Shown: one piece after another, positions 1 through 5,508 of the stretch
How positions within the stretch are numbered: the stretch's first letter is position 1
Layout: each line of letters starts with the position of its first letter
NCBI GenBank assembly: GCA_900771045.1
Contig: CAAGMM010000247.1
Coordinates: forward strand, 1 to 5,988
Direction of reading: 5' to 3'
Source of the DNA: Bacteroidales bacterium
Lineage (GTDB): Bacteria > Bacteroidota > Bacteroidia > Bacteroidales > F082
DNA length: 5,988 nucleotides
Program-made: the position numbers and the translations under genes
The notes under the pieces: model-generated
Databases searched by the model: none
Told to the model about the DNA's origin: nothing
Seen by the model: only the letters and a program-made list of their open reading frames with translations

Positions 1-186
1 ATGTCCGTGAGTAAACACTAACTCTTTGATATTCAATTTTTTACACTCTATATGACTTATCAATGCCGACTCTTCGTCCTCGCCGTAACACCCGGGATCG
101 ATGACGATGCAGTCGCCGTTTTCGTCGCTCACAACGTATGTGTTGACACCAATCGGATTGAATACTAATCTCTCTATCTTCAACAT
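1..186 (-). CDS. MBL-fold metallo-hydrolase (glyoxalase II-like), N-terminal fragment
   Basis: Reading the minus strand from the ATG at 186-184 gives 62 codons without a stop, running off the left edge. The protein starts MLKIERLVFNPIGVNTYVVS, continues with a conserved-looking IDPGCYGEDEES (about residues 30-41) and ends in THGH at the edge. NTY followed by an IDPG strand and then a TH-x-H motif is the layout of metallo-beta-lactamase-fold hydrolases; THGH would be the start of the zinc-binding HxHxDH motif, whose remainder lies outside the window. From memory, Bacteroidota carry a short (about 210-residue) glyoxalase II-like member with a very similar start; its substrate is not established. 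The gene is divergent from the ribonucleotide reductase gene. No Shine-Dalgarno sequence and no convincing promoter is seen upstream. The family call is firm; the substrate and exact subfamily are unknown. Confidence 0.85.
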   Translation of the reverse strand, partial: MLKIERLVFNPIGVNTYVVSDENGDCIVIDPGCYGEDEESALISHIECKKLNIKELVFTHGH

Positions 187-222
187 TTGATTTCTTTTCT
201 GCAAAGATTGGATATTTTGGCA

Positions 223-242
223 CGACAAAAAAATGTTTGTCG
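223..242. repeat. Perfect inverted repeat in the divergent intergenic region
   Basis: CGACAAA (223-229) and TTTGTCG (236-242) are perfect inverted copies separated by six bases. The element lies 37 bases upstream of the metallo-hydrolase start and 45 bases upstream of the -33 box of the reductase promoter. It could be an operator serving either divergent gene, or a small hairpin. No regulator gene is nearby to support a choice. Confidence 0.45.
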
Positions 243-287
243 AAAAAATTATTAACAAAATGCGTTGATAAAAATAATGAGACGATT

Positions 288-320
288 TTTGTGTGCGAAC
301 AAGTTCTTTTTATAGATTTG
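288..320 (+). promoter_or_regulatory. Bacteroidota-type promoter of the ribonucleotide reductase gene
   Basis: TTTG at 288-291 (-33 element) is followed after 21 bases by TAGATTTG at 313-320, a full match to the Bacteroidota -7 consensus TAnnTTTG. Transcription would start near 327, leaving a leader of about 57 bases to the ATG at 384. That is too short to hold a cobalamin riboswitch before that start. Confidence 0.65.
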
Positions 321-337
321 CAGGACAATAATTGAAA

Positions 338-360
338 GCGAAAGAAATATTTTTTTTCGT
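338..360 (+). other. Weak hairpin in the reductase leader
   Basis: CGAAAGAAA (339-347) can pair with TTTTTTTCG (351-359) around a three-base loop, with one G-U pair; a further G-U pair closes 338-360. The stem is AU-rich and therefore weak. It ends 24 bases before the ATG at 384 and could affect translation, or be chance in an AT-rich leader. Confidence 0.25.
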
Positions 361-383
361 ATAAGTAATTGATTATCAGCAAT

Positions 384-3119
384 ATGACTACCAGTAAGAA
401 AAATTTGGAGTGTTTGAAGCTTTTTTCGGAGAAGGACTTGTTCGATTTGAAGGACGAGAGGAAGTCTTTGGGCGAAAAGCTCGTCGAAATCAGGAACGAG
501 AACAAGTTTCCCGAGGAAAGAGTGTATGCGGATAATCAAACGAAAAAAGTGTTTAATCAGGATGTTGATGTCATGAAGGAGGATAAAATGGAGAAAGAGA
601 GAAGAATTTATTCCACGGAGGAGATATTGAAGGCCACTGTCGAGTATTTTCACGGCGATAATTTGGCCGCCGACGTGTGGATGAACAAATATGCGCTGAA
701 AGATAGCGAGGGCAATGTTTTCGAACTCACGCCCGACGATATGCACCACCGTATCGCGTCGGAAATCGCACGTATCGAAAGGCGTTATCCGAATCCGATG
801 AGCGAACAGGAGGTTTTTGACGTGTTGAAGGATTTCCGCTACATCGTGCCTCAGGGCAGCCCTATGGCGGGAATCGGCAACAACCTTCAGATTTCGTCTC
901 TGTCAAACTGCTTCGTGATAGGCACCAAAGGCAGTTCGGATTCGTACGGCGCCATTATGAAGATTGACCAGGAACAGGTTCAACTGATGAAGCGCAGAGG
1001 CGGCGTCGGCCACGACCTCTCGCATATCCGACCCACGGGCAGCCCGGTTAAAAACTGCGCCCTGACTTCAACGGGCGTGGTTCCATTTATGGAACGTTAC
1101 TCCAACTCCACAAAGGAAGTCGCGCAAGACGGCCGCCGCGGCGCTTTAATGATGAGTATCAGCATAAAACATCCGGATGCGGAACGTTTTATCGATGCGA
1201 AGATGACGCAGGGCAGGATAACGAACGCCAACGTCTCCGTCCGTATCACCGACGACTTTATGCGCGCCGTCGTTGAAAACAAGCCTTTCGTCCAGCAATA
1301 CCCCATCGACTCCGATAACCCTAAATTCACGCAGACCATCGACGCCCGCAAACTCTGGAACAAGATTATACACAACGCATGGGCCTCGGCCGAACCGGGC
1401 GTCCTCTTCTGGGACACAATCATACGAGAGTCGGTGCCTGACTGCTACGCAAACCTCGGTTTCAGGACGATAAGCACCAACCCGTGCGGAGAAATACCGC
1501 TCTGCCCTTACGACAGCTGCCGGCTCCTCGCAATCAATCTCTACAGCTATGTCGAGAAACCGTTCACGCCGGAGGCGAAATTTAACACGACGCTTTTCTC
1601 CAAACACGTCAGAATGGCCCAGCGTATAATGGACGACATCATCGACCTCGAACTTGAAAAGGTTGATGCCATCCTCGAAAAGATTTATTCCGATCCCGAA
1701 GAAGAAGAAGTGAAGGCTACGGAAATAAACCTCTGGAAAAACATACGCAGAAAGGCTCTGCAGGGACGCCGCACCGGTATCGGCATCACCGCTGAAGGCG
1801 ATATGCTGGCCGCTCTCGGCAAACGTTACGCTTCCGAAGAGGCAATCTCGTTTTCGACAGACATACACAAACTTTTGGCGCACGAAGCCTATTGCTCGTC
1901 AGTCACGCTGGCGAAAGAACGCGGCGCTTTTGAAGTCTTTGATGCAGACCGTGAGAAAAACAACCCGTTCATCAAACGCCTTCGCGAAATGGACGAAAAA
2001 CTCTATCAGGATATGCTCAAATACGGCCGCCGCAACATCGCAATGCTGACTATTGCGCCGACGGGCTCGGTGAGCATCTGCACGCAGACGACTTCGGGCA
2101 TTGAACCGGTCTTCATGGTTTCGTACAAACGCCGCCGCAAAGTCAATCCTAACGACAAAGAGTCGAAGATAAACTATACCGACAGCGACGGCAACAGCTT
2201 CGAGGAATACAACGTCTTCCATCCAAAGTTCGTGACGTGGTTGGAGGTAAACGGATATGACGTCGAAGCTGTCAAAGGTTACGATGATGAGAAACTCGCA
2301 GAGATAATATCAAAATCACCTTATTATAAAGCGACTTCAAACGACATCGACTGGGTGAGCAAGGTCAAGATGCAGGGCGACATCCAGAAATGGGTTGACC
2401 ACTCCATCAGCGTCACCGTGAACGTGCCTTCGGATGTCACAGAGGAACTCGTGAGCAAGATTTACCAGACGGCCTGGGAATGCGGCTGCAAGGGCATGAC
2501 CATCTATCGTGACGGCTCACGTTCACCGATACTCGTCAAGAAGGAGGAAAAGAAAGAGGAAAAAACCGTCATCATTGAAAATCGTCCCCCGGTACGACCG
2601 AAAACGCTTGAATGCGACGTGGTTAAGTTCCAAAATAATTATGAGAAGTGGACGGCTTTCGTCGGAAAGATTGACGACAAACCATACGAAATATTCCTCG
2701 GCAAGTCGGACGACTTCTTCATCCCGCCTTTCGTTGAAATGGGATGGATTATCAAGAACAAAGACGAAAACGGCAAGTCTCGTTACGATTTCCAATACAT
2801 TGACAAACAAGGTTATAAAGGAATTATGGAAGGGCTTTCGCGTTTGTCTGACAAGGAGTTTTGGAATTATGCGAAGCTTATCAGCGGCGTATTGCGCCAG
2901 GGGATGCCGATAGCTATGGTCGTTGATTTGATTCAGCACCTGAGTGTCGATGGAGACAATATAAACACGTGGAAGAACGGCATTGCGCGTGCCTTGAAAC
3001 GCTATATCCCTAACGGCACTGTCGATGAGAAGGAGAAATGTCCGACCTGCGGTGAACCTCTCGTTTTTGAGGACGGCTGCAAACACTGTAGAAACTGCGG
3101 CTACTCAAAGTGCGGCTGA
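384..3119 (+). CDS. nrdJ: Adenosylcobalamin-dependent (class II) ribonucleoside-diphosphate reductase
   Basis: Converts ribonucleotides to deoxyribonucleotides in the cytoplasm with adenosylcobalamin as radical source, oxygen-independently and without a small NrdB subunit. Numbering from the ATG at 384 (911 residues): SNCF holds the first redox Cys (176), NPCGE (366-370) the radical Cys 368 with Asn 366 and Glu 370, Cys 379 is the redox partner, and PTGS (559-562) binds phosphate. A linker near 720-735 (EEKKEEK) leads to a C-terminal region and a tail with six Cys (886, 889, 899, 902, 905, 910) ending CGYSKCG, the shuttle cysteines reduced by thioredoxin. The frame opens at TTG 369, directly after a stop. 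ATG 384 fits the promoter. ATG 588 has AAGGAGG five bases upstream, and recognisable homology begins there (843 residues, closer to the family length I recall). The extra 68 residues are highly charged and do not resemble an ATP cone. Function is firm; the start is not. Confidence 0.93.
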   Translation: MTTSKKNLECLKLFSEKDLFDLKDERKSLGEKLVEIRNENKFPEERVYADNQTKKVFNQDVDVMKEDKMEKERRIYSTEEILKATVEYFHGDNLAADVWMNKYALKDSEGNVFELTPDDMHHRIASEIARIERRYPNPMSEQEVFDVLKDFRYIVPQGSPMAGIGNNLQISSLSNCFVIGTKGSSDSYGAIMKIDQEQVQLMKRRGGVGHDLSHIRPTGSPVKNCALTSTGVVPFMERYSNSTKEVAQDGRRGALMMSISIKHPDAERFIDAKMTQGRITNANVSVRITDDFMRAVVENKPFVQQYPIDSDNPKFTQTIDARKLWNKIIHNAWASAEPGVLFWDTIIRESVPDCYANLGFRTISTNPCGEIPLCPYDSCRLLAINLYSYVEKPFTPEAKFNTTLFSKHVRMAQRIMDDIIDLELEKVDAILEKIYSDPEEEEVKATEINLWKNIRRKALQGRRTGIGITAEGDMLAALGKRYASEEAISFSTDIHKLLAHEAYCSSVTLAKERGAFEVFDADREKNNPFIKRLREMDEKLYQDMLKYGRRNIAMLTIAPTGSVSICTQTTSGIEPVFMVSYKRRRKVNPNDKESKINYTDSDGNSFEEYNVFHPKFVTWLEVNGYDVEAVKGYDDEKLAEIISKSPYYKATSNDIDWVSKVKMQGDIQKWVDHSISVTVNVPSDVTEELVSKIYQTAWECGCKGMTIYRDGSRSPILVKKEEKKEEKTVIIENRPPVRPKTLECDVVKFQNNYEKWTAFVGKIDDKPYEIFLGKSDDFFIPPFVEMGWIIKNKDENGKSRYDFQYIDKQGYKGIMEGLSRLSDKEFWNYAKLISGVLRQGMPIAMVVDLIQHLSVDGDNINTWKNGIARALKRYIPNGTVDEKEKCPTCGEPLVFEDGCKHCRNCGYSKCG
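576..582 (+). promoter_or_regulatory. Shine-Dalgarno-like site before an alternative nrdJ start
   Basis: AAGGAGG at 576-582 lies five bases before an in-frame ATG at 588-590. This is a near-ideal Shine-Dalgarno sequence, rare in Bacteroidota, and it coincides with the point where recognisable reductase homology begins (MEKERRIYSTEEIL). The same bases also encode Lys-Glu-Asp in the longer frame, so it may be coincidental. Confidence 0.35.
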
Positions 3120-3133
3120 TTTTTGACAATCAT

Positions 3134-3177
3134 AAAAAAACTCAACCTCGTCATCGTTTTTGGCGAGGTGTTTTTTT
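3134..3177 (+). terminator. Rho-independent terminator after nrdJ
   Basis: ACCTCGTC (3145-3152) pairs with GGCGAGGT (3162-3169), eight pairs including one G-U, around a nine-base loop. A run of seven T follows at 3171-3177. An A7 run at 3134-3140 lies on the 5' side, so the structure could also act on the minus strand. It begins 26 bases after the nrdJ stop. Confidence 0.8.
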
Positions 3178-3223
3178 GTCGGATGAGTAGTCACCGTCTA
3201 TGATTTCAGACTGACTTTACAAC

Positions 3224-3267
3224 AAAAAAAACAACACCCTGAAACAGCCGCCTATTTTGAATAGGGT
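3224..3267 (-). terminator. Candidate terminator for the repeat gene
   Basis: On the minus strand ACCCT (3267-3263) can pair with AGGGT (3240-3236), followed four bases later by eight T (3231-3224). A compact hairpin CCTATT-CAA-AATAGG (3265-3251) overlaps it and competes with the outer stem. It lies about 155 bases beyond the repeat gene's stop. The outer stem is only five pairs, so this is weak. Confidence 0.3.
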
Positions 3268-3333
3268 CAACAATTTCAAGGTATTGCAGCATATAGGCTT
3301 AATGTCTATCCTTCTTAAAACTTATTTTCGGTA

Positions 3334-3383
3334 TTGTTGTCTTGTCAACTGAAACCGGTGATTTCTATTCTGTATGACAACAA
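3334..3383. repeat. Eight-base inverted repeat near the repeat gene's 3' end
   Basis: TTGTTGTC (3334-3341) and GACAACAA (3376-3383) are perfect inverted copies 34 bases apart. They lie 37 bases beyond the stop of the minus-strand repeat gene. They could close a stem in its 3' untranslated RNA. No T-run follows closely on the minus strand, so it is not a standard terminator. Confidence 0.35.
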
Positions 3384-3419
3384 CGATAAAACGAATTTCT
3401 AAATAGTATCAACCGTTAT

Positions 3420-4400
3420 TTACGGAGTGTCTAATGAGCCACCCTCACCCCACTCTTCAATTCCACCGTTGGCTTTTTCTTGATTCCACCCATTAATACC
3501 TCCGGTAGTTGTATTTATGAATGAATTGATACCGCCGGTAATCTCATCGTCGAATAAATTAATTCCACCGCCGATTTCTTCTCCAAATGGATTAACTCCA
3601 CCGCCAATCTCTTCTCCGAACGGATTAACTCCACCGCCAATCTCTTCTCCAAATGGATTAACTCCACCGCCGATTTGATTTCCGAACGGATCAACTCCAC
3701 TACCGATCTCATTTCCGAATTTGTCAACTCCACCGCCGATTTCGTTCCCGAATTGGTCAACTCCTCCGCTGATCTGATTTCCGAACGGATCAACTTCACC
3801 GCCGATTTGATTTCCGAATGGGTCAACGCCACCGCCGATTTGATTTCCGAATGGGTCAACTCCTCCGCCGATTTCATTTCCGAATGGGTCAACGCCACCG
3901 CCGATTTCATTTCCGAATGGGTCAACGCCACCGCCGATTTCATTTCCGAATGAGTCAATGCCTCCGCCGATTTGGTTTTCGAATGAGTCAATGCCTCCGC
4001 CGATCAGATTTTCCCACGAATCGATGCTTCCGCTGTTAGTGCCTCCCCACGAATCGATGCTTCCGCTGTTAGTGCCTCCCCACGAGTCGATACCTCCGCC
4101 GTACGTGCCTCCCCACGAGTCGATACCTCCGCCGTACGTGCCTCCCCACGAGTCGATGCCTCCACTATGCGCTCCGTTCCACGAATCAATTCCTCCACTA
4201 TGCGCTCCGTTCCACGAATCTATTCCGCCTCCGATGGCCACTTCCCACGAGTCGATTCCTCCGCTGGTTCCACCTTCCCAAGGGTCAATCCCTCCAAAAA
4301 AGCTTGAACACAGCATACCTTCGTTCATTATTTCCACGGCCTCAGCTCTCGGAGCAGCGTATTCATATTCATTAAGAATGAATTCCACGTTTTTTGACAT
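3420..4400 (-). CDS. Unknown protein of 26 tandem 11-residue Gly/Asp/aromatic repeats
   Basis: Function not recognised. The 326-residue product has a 35-residue head with AAPRAEAVEI and the tract NEGMLCSSFF, then 24 perfect-length 11-residue units from residue 36, one 12-residue unit (300-311), and a last unit running into the C-terminus (312-326, ending WGEGGSLDTP). Unit pattern: Gly-[Gly/Ser]-[Ile/Val]-[Asp/Asn]-x-[Trp/Phe]-x4-[Gly/Ser/Thr]. Units 1-9 carry Trp (such as GGIDSWGGTYG), 10-24 carry Phe (such as GGVDPFGNEIG), and 25-26 return to Trp. The protein is acidic and has one Cys (31). There is no hydrophobic segment, hence no classical signal peptide, lipobox or membrane helix. The start at 4400 fits a promoter at 4437-4470. 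From memory, the head resembles the N-terminal part of short Bacteroidales proteins of unknown function, which often show a P-x-x-E-x-x-E pattern and then LC-x-S. A scaffold, a secreted repeat protein, or a multi-core precursor peptide are possible; none is shown. Confidence 0.85.
   Translation of the reverse strand: MSKNVEFILNEYEYAAPRAEAVEIMNEGMLCSSFFGGIDPWEGGTSGGIDSWEVAIGGGIDSWNGAHSGGIDSWNGAHSGGIDSWGGTYGGGIDSWGGTYGGGIDSWGGTNSGSIDSWGGTNSGSIDSWENLIGGGIDSFENQIGGGIDSFGNEIGGGVDPFGNEIGGGVDPFGNEIGGGVDPFGNQIGGGVDPFGNQIGGEVDPFGNQISGGVDQFGNEIGGGVDKFGNEIGSGVDPFGNQIGGGVNPFGEEIGGGVNPFGEEIGGGVNPFGEEIGGGINLFDDEITGGINSFINTTTGGINGWNQEKANGGIEEWGEGGSLDTP
3468..4295 (-). repeat. 33-base tandem repeat array inside the coding sequence (25 units)
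   Basis: The array keeps a 33-base period (one 36-base unit at the 3' end), so every unit is in frame. Several adjacent units are base-identical: 4015-4047 with 4048-4080, 4081-4113 with 4114-4146, and 3881-3913 with 3914-3946. Distant units differ far more, so neighbours appear to have arisen by local duplication. There are no unique spacers, which excludes a CRISPR array. The period is a multiple of three, which leaves other frames open across the array; those frames are by-products. Confidence 0.95.
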
Positions 4401-4436
4401 AACTTAAAGTTTTTGACTTTACCTACTATTATTTTG

Positions 4437-4470
4437 CAAAGGTACGAAATAAAAACATAGGTTTTACAAA
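4437..4470 (-). promoter_or_regulatory. Bacteroidota-type promoter of the repeat gene
   Basis: On the minus strand TACCTTTG (4444-4437) matches the -7 consensus TAnnTTTG fully, and TTTG (4470-4467) lies 22 bases upstream as the -33 element. Transcription would start near 4430, about 30 bases before the ATG at 4400. The repeat gene therefore need not depend on read-through from purC. Confidence 0.65.
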
Positions 4471-4480
4471 AAATGTAAAA
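4462..4480. promoter_or_regulatory. Candidate operator dyad over the -33 element
   Basis: TTTTACA (4462-4468) and TGTAAAA (4474-4480) form a perfect 7-5-7 dyad that covers the -33 TTTG of the repeat gene promoter. A protein bound here would block or modulate that promoter. The AT-rich setting makes chance dyads more likely. An A8T10 tract (4477-4494) adjoins it on the upstream side and may bend the DNA. Confidence 0.4.
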
Positions 4481-4521
4481 AAAATTTTTTTTTTATAAAT
4501 AATGTATGTTATCGCTTATTT

Positions 4522-5484
4522 TTATTGGGGTTGCCGACTTCTAACAAATAGTTCTTTCTCCACATTTTCCTCGATTCTTTTCAGAAGGTCGTCGGAATCT
4601 TCGGCTTTTTGGAACTCCATTCCGGTGACTTTTTCGTAAAGTTCGATGTAGCGTTCGGAGACGCTTTCGACGAATTCGGGGGTCATCTCCGGTACTTTTT
4701 GTCCGTCTTTGCCTTGGAATCCGTTGTTCATCAGCCATTCGCGCACAAACTCCTTCGACAGCTGTTTCACTGGCAGTCCTTTCGCGAAGCATTCTTCATA
4801 TTGGTCTGCGATGAAGTAACGCGACGAGTCGGGAGTGTGAATTTCGTCCATAAGGTAGATTTGGTCGCCGATTTTGCCGAATTCGTATTTTGTGTCAACG
4901 AGGATGAGGCCGTGTTGTGCCGCGATCTCGCTTCCGCGCCGGAAGAGTTTGTGGGTTATTTCCTCGATTTGCCCGTAGTCTTTTTCAGAAATGAGGCCTT
5001 TTGCGATGATTTCCTCGCGTGAGATGTCTTCGTCATGTCCTTCCTCGGCCTTTGTCGTCGGGGTGATGATGGGTTTGTCGAAGCGTTGGTGCTCCCTCAT
5101 TCCGTCGGGGATCGCGACACCGCAAATCGTGCGTTGGCCGCTTTTGTATGTGCGCCACGAGCTTCCTGTCAGGTAGCCCCTGATAATCATCTCGATAGGG
5201 AAGGGCTTGCACAGGCGGCCCACTGTCACCATCGGGTCGGGGGTGCTTATCTTCCAGTTCGGCACGATGTCGGCGGTTTTGTCGAGGAAGTGCGCCGCTA
5301 TCTGGTTCAGGACTTGCCCCTTGAACGGGATTCCCTTCGGCAGTATGACGTCGAACGCCGAGATGCGGTCTGTCGCCACCATCACGAGATATTTGTCGTC
5401 AATGAAATAAACGTCGCGGACTTTGCCGTGATACACTTTCGTCTGACCCGGGAAATGGAAATCGGTTTTCGTTAATGCTTTCAT
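4522..5484 (-). CDS. purC: Phosphoribosylaminoimidazole-succinocarboxamide synthase (SAICAR synthetase)
   Basis: Joins CAIR and aspartate with ATP to give SAICAR in de novo purine synthesis, in the cytoplasm. The product has 320 residues and starts MKALTKTDFHFPGQTKVYHG. Family motifs are all present: GKVRDVY (20-26, nucleotide-binding loop), ATDRISAFDV (37-46, first PROSITE-type signature), IRGYLTGSSW (101-110), TPTTKAEEGHDE (141-152), LVDTKYEFG (195-203, second signature) and DEIHTPDSSRY (213-223). The length and the C-terminal region, with QLSKEFVREWL and GFQGKDGQ, match the longer Bacteroidota form rather than the roughly 240-residue enterobacterial form. It follows phoH on the same strand by 24 bases with no terminator between, so the two are probably cotranscribed. 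No Shine-Dalgarno sequence precedes the start, as is usual in this phylum. No clear terminator follows; only A/T-tract DNA separates it from the repeat gene's promoter. Confidence 0.97.
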   Translation of the reverse strand: MKALTKTDFHFPGQTKVYHGKVRDVYFIDDKYLVMVATDRISAFDVILPKGIPFKGQVLNQIAAHFLDKTADIVPNWKISTPDPMVTVGRLCKPFPIEMIIRGYLTGSSWRTYKSGQRTICGVAIPDGMREHQRFDKPIITPTTKAEEGHDEDISREEIIAKGLISEKDYGQIEEITHKLFRRGSEIAAQHGLILVDTKYEFGKIGDQIYLMDEIHTPDSSRYFIADQYEECFAKGLPVKQLSKEFVREWLMNNGFQGKDGQKVPEMTPEFVESVSERYIELYEKVTGMEFQKAEDSDDLLKRIEENVEKELFVRSRQPQ

Positions 5485-5492
5485 ATTTATCG

Positions 5493-5507
5493 TATAAATG
5501 ATTTATA
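5493..5507. repeat. 15-base AT palindrome between phoH and purC
   Basis: TATAAAT and ATTTATA are perfect inverted copies around one central base, lying in the 24-base gap just upstream of the purC start. It may keep the purC initiation region unstructured or act as a binding site. In such AT-rich DNA it may also be chance. Confidence 0.3.
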
Positions 5508-5508
5508 G

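Larger units (their letters stand above)
3178..3419. other. Convergent intergenic region without a recognisable gene
   Basis: Between the nrdJ terminator and the end of the repeat gene I find no open frame of plausible composition, no TAnnTTTG promoter on either strand, and no tRNA-like fold. The stretch holds a candidate minus-strand terminator and one long-range inverted repeat, listed separately. A short non-coding RNA or a decayed element cannot be excluded by eye. Confidence 0.5.

Noticed and set aside
202..229. Promoter for the metallo-hydrolase gene (minus-strand AATCTTTG with TTTG upstream)
   Set aside because: The first base of the -7 consensus is wrong, the spacing is only 16 bases, and the resulting leader would be about 10 bases.
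321..383. Cobalamin riboswitch controlling nrdJ
   Set aside because: The leader after the predicted promoter is about 57 bases, far shorter than a cobalamin riboswitch, and no B12-box-like sequence is seen.
384..587. ATP-cone regulatory domain at the NrdJ N-terminus
   Set aside because: The segment lacks the Val-x-Lys-Arg-Asp-Gly-type start and the later conserved pattern, and at 68 residues is shorter than a cone.
1146..1883. A 245-codon minus-strand open frame within nrdJ
   Set aside because: It is antisense to conserved active-site coding sequence, including the NPCGE motif, and reads as an unfamiliar composition; a shadow of nrdJ.
3515..3991. A 158-codon open frame on the minus strand in another frame of the repeat array, with helix-like 11-residue periodicity (such as ALTHSEMKSAV)
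   Set aside because: A 33-base period keeps whichever frames lack a stop in the unit open across the whole array. The frame lies wholly inside the better-supported 326-residue gene, which has the promoter and a recognisable head.
3468..4295. CRISPR array (33-base repeats in tandem)
   Set aside because: The units are directly contiguous with no unique spacers and encode a constant in-frame protein pattern; no cas gene is present.
3468..4295. RTX-type calcium-binding repeats
   Set aside because: RTX units are nine residues with the GGxGxD pattern. These are 11 residues with G-G-[IV]-[DN]-x-[WF], and the second Gly spacing does not fit.
4290..4312. Lipoprotein attachment at Cys 31 of the repeat protein
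   Set aside because: There is no positively charged start plus hydrophobic stretch before the cysteine; the preceding 30 residues are polar and acidic.
3958..4407. A plus-strand open frame of 149 codons, rich in Pro-Pro and His-Glu-Ser
   Set aside because: It is antisense to the repeat gene and open for the same periodicity reason; no promoter precedes it and it resembles no protein I know.
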